Shown piece after piece: positions 1 through 7,296 of a stretch of DNA of 64,000 bases. This DNA is from DATMER01 sp963741305. Its GTDB lineage: Bacteria; Acidobacteriota; Thermoanaerobaculia; Multivoradales; UBA5704. Under the pieces are notes generated by a model. The model saw nothing but the letters and a program-made list of their open reading frames with translations, was not told where the DNA came from and made no database searches. The stretch spans positions 6,820,001-6,884,000 of the forward strand of contig CAVUHL010000003.1 of the NCBI GenBank assembly GCA_963741305.1. Reading direction: 5' to 3'. The translations under genes were made by a program, and so were the position numbers. Each line of letters opens with the position of its first letter. Positions within the stretch are counted from its first letter, which is position 1.

Positions 1-419
1 GTGGCCACGGAGACGCTGTCGAAGACCGCGTCGACCGCGATATTGGAGACGCCGGCGAGGATCTCGCGCTCGTGAAGCGGGATGCCGAGCTTCTCGTACG
101 TCTTGAGGATCTCCGGATCGACCTCGGCGAGGCTCTTCGGGCCGGCCTTGGGCGCCGCGAAATAGATGATCGATTGGTAGTCGATCGGCTTGTAGTGGAT
201 GTTCGCCCAGCGCGGCTCCTCCATGGTGAGCCAATGCCGGTAGGCGCGCAGGCGCCAATCGAGGAGCCACTCGGGCTCGCCCTTCTTGGCGGAGATGAAG
301 CGCACGACGTCCTCGTTCAAGCCCGGCGGCAGGCTGTCCTGCTCGACATCGGTCACGAAGCCGAACTTGTAGTCCTGCGTCGCAAACTGCTCGATGGTAG
401 TGCTTGAGCTGCTCTGCAT
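1..419 (-). CDS. sufB: SufB, Fe-S cluster assembly scaffold component (5' part only)
   Basis: The minus strand encodes the first 139 residues of SufB, and the gene runs off the left edge. SufB forms the SufBCD scaffold that builds Fe-S clusters in the cytoplasm. The N-terminus shows typical SufB text: FGFVTDVEQ near residue 19, EPEWLLDWRLRAYRHW near residues 48-63, then KPIDYQSIIYF and a KLGIPLHERE segment. The start is the ATG ending at 419. An AGGGAGAG stretch lies a few bases upstream. The Rrf2 regulator ends 20 bases upstream on the same strand, as expected for a suf operon led by its own repressor. Confidence 0.93.
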   Translation of the reverse strand, partial: MQSSSSTTIEQFATQDYKFGFVTDVEQDSLPPGLNEDVVRFISAKKGEPEWLLDWRLRAYRHWLTMEEPRWANIHYKPIDYQSIIYFAAPKAGPKSLAEVDPEILKTYEKLGIPLHEREILAGVSNIAVDAVFDSVSVA

Positions 420-439
420 GTCTCTCCCTCGATTCCTTC

Positions 440-937
440 TTATAGGGTCAGGCCTCTCGACCGAGTCTTCTCAGTTGAAGCGTCAGTTGCTCCGAACCTG
501 CCGTCGCCGATGGTGACCAGTTTCTGGATCCCCGGCAGCGGATGGGTCATCTCGGCCAGGGTGATCCCTTCCAGGGCACCCCGGACCGCGGCGTTGATGC
601 GTTGCCAGTTGCTGCGCACGGGGCAGAGCCGCTCATGGGAGCAGTCGCTGCCGTCGTCGATGCACTCGGTGATGGCGATCGGCCCTTCCAGGCACGCGAT
701 GATCTCCGCCATCGTGATCTCGCCCGGCGGGCGGGTCAGGCTGTAGCCTCCCTTGACCCCGCGGTGGGACATCAGCAGCCCCTCGCGCACGAGGAGCTTC
801 AGGATCTTGCTCACCATCGGCAGCGGAAGCTGCGTCTCGGCCCCCAGCTCGGGAGCGTTCAGGTGCCGGTCCGGCTGCGCCGCCAGGTGTGTCAGGAGTA
901 CGATCCCGTAGTCTGTCTGCTTGGTGATTCGAATCAT
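440..937 (-). CDS. Rrf2-family Fe-S regulator of the suf operon (SufR/IscR-like)
   Basis: A winged-helix Rrf2 protein of 165 residues. The N-terminus MIRITKQTDYGIVLL is the typical opening of the SUF-associated branch, and the DNA-recognition region follows through residue 60. Three cysteines in the pattern C-x6-C-x5-C (ECIDDGSDCSHERLC) sit where IscR holds its cluster, so Fe-S sensing is likely. The start at 937 is preferred over a longer reading to 1000 because it gives the conserved N-terminus and has GGGAG eight bases upstream. It precedes sufB in the same direction, so it probably autoregulates the suf operon in response to cluster demand. Confidence 0.9.
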   Translation of the reverse strand: MIRITKQTDYGIVLLTHLAAQPDRHLNAPELGAETQLPLPMVSKILKLLVREGLLMSHRGVKGGYSLTRPPGEITMAEIIACLEGPIAITECIDDGSDCSHERLCPVRSNWQRINAAVRGALEGITLAEMTHPLPGIQKLVTIGDGRFGATDASTEKTRSRGLTL

Positions 938-1064
938 GCAATTGCTCCCATCCGATGGCCCCCACCGGATGAAACAGTACCGGATCGGTCCTGATTCCAT
1001 CGCAGATGGGGGGGAAAGTCAACCCTCACTCTCCGGCCCGCCCGGGGAGAGGGGGCTGATCGAT

Positions 1065-1302
1065 GGGTAGCAAGCCCCGAACGGCCGAGTAGAACGGTCC
1101 ACCCAACGGGTAGCGAGTCCGAACGGCTGGGTAGAGGGGTCTACCCACTGGGTAGCGAGCCAGAAACGTCCGGGTAGAGGGGGCTACCTGGCGGGTAGCA
1201 AGCCCGAAACGACCGGGTAGAAGGGTCTACCCAACGGGTGGAGAGTCCGAACGGCAGGATGGAGGGGTCTACCCAATGGGTGGGAGGTCCAGACGGCTGG
1301 AT
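1065..1302. repeat. Degenerate tandem palindromic array, 42-43 bp units
   Basis: Five full units and one partial unit start at 1065, 1108, 1150, 1193, 1236 and 1278. Each unit splits into two halves of about 21 bp that both begin GGGTAG or a variant. The second half usually holds a dyad, GGGTAGA-GGGG-TCTACCC, which would fold into a seven-base-pair stem. Units differ at several positions, so this is an old or fast-diverging array. It fills the gap between the Rrf2 gene and the AbrB antitoxin and ends shortly before the antitoxin promoter. No protein coding is apparent in it. Confidence 0.85.
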
Positions 1303-1330
1303 TGCGCTCGATCCCGGGAGAGGGGGCAGA

Positions 1331-1366
1331 TTGAACATTCCGGGTGAAGCGGAGTACGCTCTACCC
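1331..1366 (+). promoter_or_regulatory. Promoter of the AbrB antitoxin, probably leaderless
   Basis: TTGAAC at 1331-1336 and TACGCT at 1355-1360 are separated by 18 bases and resemble -35 and -10 boxes. The ATG starts six bases after the -10 box and no ribosome-binding site fits between, so the transcript would begin at or next to the start codon. Confidence 0.5.
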
Positions 1367-1606
1367 ATGCGAAGCACCATCTCTTCCAAAGGTCAGATCA
1401 CCGTGCCCGTCGAGGTCCGGGAGCGGCTGGGGCTGATGCCCGGTACGCCGGTGGAATTCGAGCTCCGGGAGGAAGGCGTTCTCCTCCGGAAGGGGATATC
1501 CGGCAGCCACCCGGTCGACAAAGTCTGGGCGACGCTCCAACTCGACCGTCCAGTAGACGAGATCCTTGATGAGATGCGGGGCCCCCGGCCGAGGACTATT
1601 GCCTGA
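1367..1606 (+). CDS. AbrB/SpoVT-type antitoxin (VapB-like)
   Basis: A 79-residue swapped-hairpin DNA-binding protein. Residues 1-45 carry the AbrB signature: MRSTISSKGQITVPVEVRE, then LGLMPGTPVEFE and a GVLLRK strand. The C-terminal half (PVDKVWATL, then ILDEMRGPRP) matches the toxin-binding tail seen in VapB antitoxins paired with PIN toxins. A longer in-frame reading from 1238 is rejected because it would translate the upstream repeat array and because a TANNNT box sits six bases before this ATG. The partner toxin downstream is reduced to a fragment, so the antitoxin is probably an orphan. Confidence 0.85.
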   Translation: MRSTISSKGQITVPVEVRERLGLMPGTPVEFELREEGVLLRKGISGSHPVDKVWATLQLDRPVDEILDEMRGPRPRTIA

Positions 1607-1758
1607 CGGTACGCCGGCGTGACCGGGACCGCATCGTGGCCGATTTCCTCATTGGCGCCCACGCCCAATTTCAGGCAGACGCTCTTCTCATGCGTGATCG
1701 GGGGTTCTACGGCAGCCGGTTCAAAGGGCTGCGGCTGATCGATCCAACTCATCCATAG
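1607..1758 (+). pseudogene. Remnant of a PIN-domain toxin (VapC C-terminus)
   Basis: The frame ending at the TAG at 1756-1758 encodes RIVADFLIGAHA, an ADALLMRDRGFY segment and FKGLRLIDP. These are the last third of a typical VapC PIN ribonuclease, including the late acidic residue of the active site (RDRGF). The N-terminal two thirds, with the first catalytic aspartates, is absent, and no start codon precedes the fragment. It lies directly after the AbrB antitoxin, where the intact toxin would normally overlap. An internal deletion best explains the structure. Confidence 0.75.
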
Positions 1759-1769
1759 GCTACGAGGTT

Positions 1770-2120
1770 CTAAATCAGCTTCCCCAACGGCCCCAGATCC
1801 AGGTTCAGATCCTTGGGCTCGATTCCGAAGCGCGCGGCCATGTCGTTGACGGTCTCTTCGAGCTTCATGAGGGCCACGCCCAGAGCTTCGATCTCCTCGG
1901 GCGTGAGAGTGTCGGCCTCCATGCGGCGGATCGCCTGCCTTTCCATCACCCTGCGGAGGAACTCGACCAGGGCGAGGACCAGCCGGACGACGGAGCGCTG
2001 CACCTCCTCGGGATCGGCGTTCCAGCGCGGGGTCTGGGCTTCGGCCTGGCGCTCCATCTCCTGGCGGATGGCCTCCAGCTCTTCGATCTCCAGCCGGACT
2101 ACGTCGCGGGTATCGCTCAT
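1770..2120 (-). CDS. gvpK: Gas vesicle protein GvpK
   Basis: A 116-residue protein with the full GvpK signature. It has NADPEEVQRSVVRLVLALVEFLR in the middle, LTPEEIEALGVALMKLEE later, and the invariant DLNLDLGPLGKLI end. GvpK is a small accessory protein of gas vesicle clusters with an incompletely known role in assembly. The ATG overlaps the stop of the upstream GvpF/L gene in an ATGA arrangement, so translation is probably coupled. It is the last gene of the minus-strand operon that begins near 10.14 kb. Confidence 0.93.
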   Translation of the reverse strand: MSDTRDVVRLEIEELEAIRQEMERQAEAQTPRWNADPEEVQRSVVRLVLALVEFLRRVMERQAIRRMEADTLTPEEIEALGVALMKLEETVNDMAARFGIEPKDLNLDLGPLGKLI

Positions 2121-2767
2121 GTCGGATCTCCCAATCCCGGGGCGAAGGCGTAGGGGGGCCAGGGGCCGCTGACGGTGATGCCTTGCTCCTCCTTCAGGGT
2201 CTCCTTGTACGCTGGCACGTCCTCTCTCTTCACCAGATGGTAGACGGTGCCCAGGAGCTTGCCCTGTTCCTTGCGCTCGATGCGCTCATCCCTCACCAGC
2301 GGACGCAGTCGGTCGAGCAAGGGCTCGATCTCGGGGAGCGAGCGCGCACGCTCGATCTCTCGCCGTCTGGCTTCCATGTAGCGGGTTCCTGGACCGGAAG
2401 GCTCAGGCAGATTGGGAGGTGGAGGGACCGGCTCTCCGAAGACCCGCAGCGTCATCTGCTCGCATCCACGGACCCGGTCGAGCGCTGCTGCGAGATCGGA
2501 GATGCGCGGCTTGAGGAGCTTGCGGAGCTCCTCCTCGTCCTGTGCCTTCTCGCCGAAGCGGATCGGGAGCACTGCCGTGACGCTCAGCCGGCGGACGACC
2601 GCGTCCTGGGCAGCCAGGTTCTCGGGAGTCACCTTGGGATCGGCCTCGCCCGCGACGACCAGCAGCTCGCCGCAGCGGATCAGGCGCAGGGGCTCTCCAG
2701 CCAGCCCGGCTCCCAGCGGCTCGGCGGGCTCCTCGTCGATCACGGCATACAGGTAGAGAGGGCTCAC
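2117..2767 (-). CDS. Gas vesicle protein GvpF/GvpL family, copy 3 of the operon
   Basis: A 216-residue GvpF/L protein. It opens with the beta strand LYLYAVIDEE. It then has VLPIRFGEK near residue 85, which is the family's central motif, and ends with SGPWPPYAFAP, the conserved TGPWPPY terminus. GvpF and GvpL proteins bind GvpA monomers and act as assembly factors. The GTG start overlaps the stop of the GvpA-like gene upstream (GTGA), so translation is coupled. Three GvpF/L paralogs lie in this operon and differ mainly in N-terminal length. Confidence 0.9.
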   Translation of the reverse strand: MSPLYLYAVIDEEPAEPLGAGLAGEPLRLIRCGELLVVAGEADPKVTPENLAAQDAVVRRLSVTAVLPIRFGEKAQDEEELRKLLKPRISDLAAALDRVRGCEQMTLRVFGEPVPPPPNLPEPSGPGTRYMEARRREIERARSLPEIEPLLDRLRPLVRDERIERKEQGKLLGTVYHLVKREDVPAYKETLKEEQGITVSGPWPPYAFAPGLGDPT

Positions 2768-2952
2768 GCCTTCTTTGGCAGGACACGGTCCGCCGCGCAG
2801 AGCAGGGCGGAGAGACGGAGGTAGACCAGGTCGATTCCGGCCAGCCCGATCGTCACCTCGCCGTGGATCACGACCCCCTGGTTGAGGAGGTTGTCGACCA
2901 GATCGAGCAGCGAGTTTTCCGGGTGGCCGGAGAATTCCTCGAGCTCGTTCAC
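2764..2952 (-). CDS. Small GvpA-family protein, GvpJ/GvpS-like
   Basis: A 62-residue protein with the GvpA-family core. It contains SLLDLVDNLLNQGVVIHGEV, then GLAGIDLVYLRLSALLCAADR. The VYL text resembles the minor GvpJ/GvpS branch rather than the main shell protein. The GTG start at 2952 is preferred over a 74-residue reading because GGAGGAGG lies just upstream and the GTGA overlap with the preceding GvpF/L stop is exact. It probably forms vesicle tips or nucleates assembly, as GvpJ/M-type proteins are thought to do. It ends with a short basic tail. Confidence 0.85.
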   Translation of the reverse strand: MNELEEFSGHPENSLLDLVDNLLNQGVVIHGEVTIGLAGIDLVYLRLSALLCAADRVLPKKA

Positions 2953-3734
2953 GATGCCTCCTCCCCGATGAAGTTGTAGGGCGGCCATGGGCCGGTCAGG
3001 GTCACTTCGCAGGCTTGCTCCGAAAGGCGCTTCGCCCAGCGGTCGACGGTCTTCTCGAATCCCGCCTCCTGTTCGGACCGCACGAGGAAGGCGCCGTCGA
3101 GCAGCAGCGGGGATGGGGAGACTGGCTCGCGGCGGCGTGCCTCGGACGCCTGCTCCTCCAGGTCGGAGAAGACCTCGTCCATCTCGCCCCGGAGCCGGGC
3201 GAGCAGGGTACGGGAGGCCTCCTGCTCCATCTTCTTACGCAGAAGGAAGGCCTTACCCGCGCTCTGCGCTCCCGATCCCCGGCGCGCCTTCTCGGCAGCG
3301 TCGGCAGCGACCTCCTTCGCCTTTGCCTCGTCGAAGCGGACGAGCACCCCCCATTCCTGGCAGCCGGCGATCCGGTCGAGGATCCGGTCCAGCCGGCCGC
3401 GCTCGGAGCGGACGTGCTCCAAGGCGCGGCCGTCTCCGGCGAAGAGGGTGAAGAGCTTCATGGGGACCACCGTCCCCGTCTCCCCGAAGTGATCGACCAT
3501 GGCTGCGTGGGCCATGGCGCGCTCGGAGACCCAGTCGAGGTTCTGGAAGTTTTCCTGGATCGACGCGGCCTCGTATTCCGGGAGCGGAGCGTCGGCCGCG
3601 ATCAGCCAGAGGCTGTCGCCCACGGCAAGGGCGCGGAGGGCGGAGAGGCCGGGCAGGCCGGGCGGAGCCCCTTCGGTCGGGAGCGTCCCCGGGGTGCGCA
3701 CCAAGCAATAGAGGTAGGTCGCGGAAGTCCTCAT
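2949..3734 (-). CDS. Gas vesicle protein GvpF/GvpL family, copy 2 of the operon
   Basis: A 261-residue GvpF/L protein. It starts MRTSATYLYCLVRTP, has a VVPMKLFTLF motif near residue 90 matching the family's central strand, a long charged helical region (KKMEQEASRTLLARL), and ends LTGPWPPYNFIGEEAS. The start at 3734 is chosen because it overlaps the stop of the upstream ATPase gene as ATGA and yields the family N-terminus; the open frame to 4097 is antisense-like noise. Likely role: chaperone or cofactor of GvpA polymerisation. Confidence 0.9.
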   Translation of the reverse strand: MRTSATYLYCLVRTPGTLPTEGAPPGLPGLSALRALAVGDSLWLIAADAPLPEYEAASIQENFQNLDWVSERAMAHAAMVDHFGETGTVVPMKLFTLFAGDGRALEHVRSERGRLDRILDRIAGCQEWGVLVRFDEAKAKEVAADAAEKARRGSGAQSAGKAFLLRKKMEQEASRTLLARLRGEMDEVFSDLEEQASEARRREPVSPSPLLLDGAFLVRSEQEAGFEKTVDRWAKRLSEQACEVTLTGPWPPYNFIGEEAS

Positions 3735-5548
3735 GACTGTTTCCAGGTCCGGGCCCACCCGGCGAGCGCTTTGGCTCCCCGGGGCGGAGGGTAGACGGCG
3801 GGCGCGGTGATGATAGCGCACCCTTTCCACTCGGCTTCGCCGTTTTCCGTGGCATTGACGATCACGGCGGGCACGGAGATGGAAAGGCGCTTCAGCTCTT
3901 CCAGGAGCCGGACCGTCTCGCGCCGGGGAAGCTCGGCGTCCCGGGTCACCGCCACGAACCGGGCTCGGGCGGGGTCGCGGAGCAGCGCGAGGAGGCGCTT
4001 GAGGCTCTTGGACAGCTCCACCATCTCGGCGGCCAGGCTCCCCAGGCTGACTGCCTCCCGGTACTTGAGGAGGATCGAGAGCAGGGCGCGGTCCCATTCC
4101 AGGGCCAGCTCCGGCGCTTCGAGCAGGCGCAGGGCGTGCCCGGTCGGCGCCGTATCGACCACCAGCAACCTGTCCTCTTCCGTCGCATCGAGGATCGAGG
4201 ACAGGGCGACCAGCTCGTCGAGCCCGGGCGGGGTGATGTCCAGGAGCTTTTCGACGGCGTCCCGGCTCTCTCCTGCGAAGGCTCCCAGAGCGCCCCCGAG
4301 CTCGTCGTGATGACGCCCGCGCCAGGCCTCGAAGGCCGCGTAGGCGTCCAGCTCCCGCGCATGCAACCTCGGAGCGTGGGGAATCGGCCGCTCGTCATCC
4401 CCGAGTGGCGTTTCGAGGACGTCGGCCAGCGAATGGGCGGGATCGGTGGAGAGGAGCAGGACGTCCTGGTTCTCGGCGAGGACGAGGGCGGCGGCCGCGG
4501 CGCAGGTGGTCTTGCCCACCCCTCCCTTGCCGCCGAAGAACAGGAGGCGGATGCCGGGTGGTGCGAGGTCGTCGATGATCTTTCTTCCCCTGGGACCGCC
4601 GGCTTCCAGCCGGCTTTTCCGGAGAGGCCGGCTGGAAGCCGGCGGTCCCAGGGAAAACGCCTTCGCCACCTTCCTGAGAGCCGGCAGCCCCCTCGGCTCG
4701 CGCTCGAATTCCGGCAGGAAACGCAGGTTCCGGTCTCCGAACACATCCCGGATCTCGGCGATCGCCTCCATCTCTCCCGGGTGTCCGGCTACCCGATTGA
4801 CGATGACCTCGCTCACGGGGATGCCCGCCTCGTCGAGGGCGTTCAGGGCGTCCCGGGTCTCGGCGATGGAGAGCGCCTCCGGCAGCAGGACCCAGGAGAA
4901 GGAGGCGTGCGCGGGGTCGCGCAGCAGCTCTCCCATCTCGCGCCCTTCCTCCTCGATCTCGGAGATCAGCTCGTCGGTCAGGTCCGGCTGCCGGATGCCG
5001 CCGGTGCTCTTGCCGAAGCTCTCGGTCAGGATGCGATGCCGCTCCCCGAGGGCGTCGAGGATTCCCGCGAAGCGCTGGAGCAGGCCGGGGACTTCCATCA
5101 GGCGGAGGGTGTGCGCGGTAGGCGCGGTATCTACAACTGTTTCGCGGGCTCCGCTCTCACGGGCGAGGCGGGTGAGCTCCATCAGGCCCGCCAGCTCATC
5201 GGCTCCGGGCAGGGAGAGGCCGAGGAGCCGGTCCACGTCCTCCTGGTCCAGGTAGGTCCCGCGCTCGGCGATCTTGCGCAGGGCCTCGCGCCGCTCCCCG
5301 AGCCAGCGGTCGAGGGCGCGCTCCACGTCCAGCTCGGCCGCGAGCAGGGTGCCGGTGCGGGTGGAGAGAGCCTGCGGCTCGGCGGACAGGGGGGTCGAGA
5401 GGGCGTCGCCCAGGGAGTGGGCCGGGTCGGTGGAGACGATCAGGATGCGGTGGCCGGATTCGGCGGAGGCGAGGGCGGCTGCAGCGGCGCAGGTGGTCTT
5501 GCCTACGCCTCCCTTGCCGCCGAAGAAACGGAAGGGAGGGAGGGTTAT
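3731..5548 (-). CDS. Tandem-domain ArsA/Get3-like ATPase embedded in the gas vesicle operon
   Basis: A two-domain ArsA-family ATPase of about 605 residues. Each half carries the deviant Walker A FFGGKGGVGKTT (residues 9-19 and about 338-348), a STDPAHSL switch motif and a DTAPT-H-LRL motif. No ATG, GTG or TTG lies in frame before the first P-loop. The first conventional start, a GTG at 5326, would delete it. The frame opens after a TAG just upstream, and the only candidate start is ATA at 5546-5548. That ATA overlaps the gvpG stop as ATAA and has GAGGAGGAG upstream. Residues about 301-321, between the two halves, are encoded by a perfect DNA hairpin. No arsenic genes are nearby, so a role in gas vesicle assembly is inferred, possibly replacing the missing GvpN ATPase. 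Confidence 0.82.
   Translation of the reverse strand: MTLPPFRFFGGKGGVGKTTCAAAAALASAESGHRILIVSTDPAHSLGDALSTPLSAEPQALSTRTGTLLAAELDVERALDRWLGERREALRKIAERGTYLDQEDVDRLLGLSLPGADELAGLMELTRLARESGARETVVDTAPTAHTLRLMEVPGLLQRFAGILDALGERHRILTESFGKSTGGIRQPDLTDELISEIEEEGREMGELLRDPAHASFSWVLLPEALSIAETRDALNALDEAGIPVSEVIVNRVAGHPGEMEAIAEIRDVFGDRNLRFLPEFEREPRGLPALRKVAKAFSLGPPASSRPLRKSRLEAGGPRGRKIIDDLAPPGIRLLFFGGKGGVGKTTCAAAAALVLAENQDVLLLSTDPAHSLADVLETPLGDDERPIPHAPRLHARELDAYAAFEAWRGRHHDELGGALGAFAGESRDAVEKLLDITPPGLDELVALSSILDATEEDRLLVVDTAPTGHALRLLEAPELALEWDRALLSILLKYREAVSLGSLAAEMVELSKSLKRLLALLRDPARARFVAVTRDAELPRRETVRLLEELKRLSISVPAVIVNATENGEAEWKGCAIITAPAVYPPPRGAKALAGWARTWKQS
4588..4653. repeat. Perfect inverted repeat (REP-like hairpin) inside the ArsA-like gene
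   Basis: Arms at 4588-4614 and 4627-4653 are perfect reverse complements of 27 bp around a 12-bp spacer. The core arm reads GGGACCGCCGGCTTCCAGCC. It lies exactly between the two ATPase domains and keeps the reading frame open. This looks like an intergenic palindromic element that landed in a tolerant linker. Confidence 0.85.
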
Positions 5549-5874
5549 GGCTCCTCCTCTTCGCTATAGGTACGGTCGCCCGTGAAGCTCACGTCGACGT
5601 CGAAAGCGCCCGGCTGGAAGGACATCGCTCCTGCGGCAGCGCCGCCGGCCTGTTCGCGCTCCCGGTTGCGGATCTCGCGCAGGCGCTCGAGGATGTCGTC
5701 CTGAAAGGCCACGAAGTCCTCGTCGGAGACCTCGCCCAGCTCGTAGCGCATCTGGGCGGCGAGCAGCTCCTCGCGCAGCCTCCCCTCGTCGTTCATCTCC
5801 TGGTCAACCGCGGTCGCGACCTTGTCGAGGACGAAGCGGATGCCGCCGATGAGGAGGCTGTCAATAATCAGCAT
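5545..5874 (-). CDS. gvpG: Gas vesicle protein GvpG
   Basis: A 109-residue protein. It opens MLIIDSLLIGGIRFVLDKVA, followed by LREELLAAQMRYELGEVSDEDF and ILERLREIRNRE, which is the complete GvpG pattern. The C-terminal 30 residues (GGAAAGAMSFQPGAF to an acidic EEEEP end) extend beyond the usual family length. GvpG interacts with GvpF/L proteins in the assembly complex. Its ATG overlaps the upstream gvpL stop, and its TAA overlaps the ATA proposed as start of the ArsA-like gene. The acidic tail is encoded by the GAGGAG run that may also serve as the next gene's ribosome-binding site. Confidence 0.92.
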   Translation of the reverse strand: MLIIDSLLIGGIRFVLDKVATAVDQEMNDEGRLREELLAAQMRYELGEVSDEDFVAFQDDILERLREIRNREREQAGGAAAGAMSFQPGAFDVDVSFTGDRTYSEEEEP

Positions 5875-6854
5875 CAGCGGTTCTCTGTGGCCCGCTCCAG
5901 CTTGAGCCGGATGTTCACGAAGTTGTAGGGCGGCCAGGGGCCGGTGTACTTGAACATCAGGTTCTCGTACTTGGCGTCGATTTCCTTCACCTTGGCGTCG
6001 AAGTCCGGCTCGCGGTCGCGGGAGACCAGGAAGGCCGCGTTGAGGATCATTTTGTCGCCGATCGGCTTGTTGGCGCGCGATGCGACCGACACGGCTCCGA
6101 GGGCGGAGAAGATCTCGGCGACGAGCGTCTCGGAGCGCTCGGCGAGCAGCGAGTCCACGAGGCGGCCGTACTGCATGCGGGCGAAGTAGGTCGAGCCCTT
6201 CTGATGCGAGATCTGCTGGCGCAGGAGGCGCAGGTTGTCGTCATCCTTCTCGATCTCGCGGATGACGAGCTCCGGCTCCCACAGCACCTTGAGGCCGAAC
6301 TCCAGCTTGTCCTGCATCTTGGTGAGCACGTCATGGAAGGCGTCGTATGCCGTGCGCAGCAGCTCGACGATGTCCTCACTGGTCTTGAACACCGTGCTGA
6401 AGGACATGGGGAGGACCGTGTAGCTGCGCATCACGGCCTCGTTGACCCGCTCGTGGGCGAGCACGTTCTCGCGTGTCGGGTCGTAGACCTCCAGCGGCGT
6501 ATCGGAGACCACGGCTGCGATGTCCTTGTAGCTGACCGTGTGGACGTCGGCGGGCTCGCTGCCGATGCCGATGCGGCCGAAGCGCAGGGGCTCGGTCGCC
6601 TGGATGATGCAGTAGACGTATTTGCCGCTCTGCTCGCTGGGACGGTTTTCGAGGACGTCGACGGTACCGGCGGCATTCAGGCGGGCGGCGGCCAGCGCTC
6701 CGGGAGTTTCCAGGGCCGGCATGGCCTCGGCGACGGGGGGTGCTACCCGCGCCGAGCGCTTCCGCGGCTCCGCGGGTTTTTTGGCCGCCGCCGTCTTGGC
6801 CGCGGCGGTCTTCTTCCCAATTGGCTTTCCAGTCGGTTCCTTGGCTCTGGGCAT
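5874..6854 (-). CDS. gvpL: Gas vesicle protein GvpF/GvpL family with basic N-terminal extension, copy 1
   Basis: A 326-residue GvpF/L protein. Residues 1-75 are a Lys/Ala/Pro-rich, probably disordered, basic extension (KKTAAAKTAAAKKPAEPRKR). The folded part starts at KYVYCIIQA near residue 78, has VLPMSFSTVF near residue 150 and ends with YTGPWPPYNFVNIRLKLE. A GAGGA sequence sits seven bases before the ATG. The extension resembles the low-complexity tails of nucleic-acid-binding proteins and is unusual for this family; it could also mediate clustering of vesicles or binding of acidic partners. It follows the receiver gene by 19 bases. Confidence 0.9.
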   Translation of the reverse strand: MPRAKEPTGKPIGKKTAAAKTAAAKKPAEPRKRSARVAPPVAEAMPALETPGALAAARLNAAGTVDVLENRPSEQSGKYVYCIIQATEPLRFGRIGIGSEPADVHTVSYKDIAAVVSDTPLEVYDPTRENVLAHERVNEAVMRSYTVLPMSFSTVFKTSEDIVELLRTAYDAFHDVLTKMQDKLEFGLKVLWEPELVIREIEKDDDNLRLLRQQISHQKGSTYFARMQYGRLVDSLLAERSETLVAEIFSALGAVSVASRANKPIGDKMILNAAFLVSRDREPDFDAKVKEIDAKYENLMFKYTGPWPPYNFVNIRLKLERATENR

Positions 6855-6873
6855 GGCGGGTCCTCTAGTCAGG

Positions 6874-7296
6874 TCAAGAGCGTTCGGAGCGGGCGGCGAG
6901 CTGGCGCCGGACTTCCGCTTCGAGGTCCCTGGGGACGCACGGCTTCGTCACCACCGAGTCGCAACCGGCCGCCATGGCCTTGTCGTGGGCGGAGGCCAGG
7001 GCGTGCGCGGTCAGGGCGATGATGGGGATCGTCTTCGTGCGGTCGTCGCCCTTGAGGCGCTTGGTGGCCTCCCAGCCGTCGAGCTGCGGGAGCGAGAGGT
7101 CCATCAGGATGATGTCCGGCAGCAGCTCGAAAGCCTTGTCCAGCGCTTCGAGGCCATCGGCAGCGGTCGCCACGCGGAAGCCCCGGAACTCCAGGTACTC
7201 CGCGAAGATCTCGCGTCCGTGCGCCACGTCATCCACCACCAGCACCAGAGGTGCCGGTATCGGGTCCGGAGGGTCGGTCGGCTGCGGATCGCTCAT
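6874..7296 (-). CDS. Stand-alone response regulator receiver protein (CheY-like) in the gas vesicle operon
   Basis: A 140-residue receiver domain without an output domain. Acidic residues lie in LVVDDVAHG. The phospho-acceptor Asp66 lies in IILMDLSLPQLDG, the Thr in IALTAHA, and the conserved Lys118 in VTKPC. The ATG at 7296 overlaps the kinase stop (ATGA), so the two are a cognate pair. Lacking a DNA-binding domain, it probably acts by protein contact, either on an assembly factor of the operon or as a phosphorelay step. Residues 1-15 are a Pro/Asp-rich lead. Confidence 0.9.
   Translation of the reverse strand: MSDPQPTDPPDPIPAPLVLVVDDVAHGREIFAEYLEFRGFRVATAADGLEALDKAFELLPDIILMDLSLPQLDGWEATKRLKGDDRTKTIPIIALTAHALASAHDKAMAAGCDSVVTKPCVPRDLEAEVRRQLAARSERS

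Noticed and set aside
3731..5548. Arsenite efflux ATPase function for the ArsA-like protein
   Set aside because: There is no arsB, arsC, arsD or arsR nearby, and the gene is translationally coupled to gvpG and gvpF.
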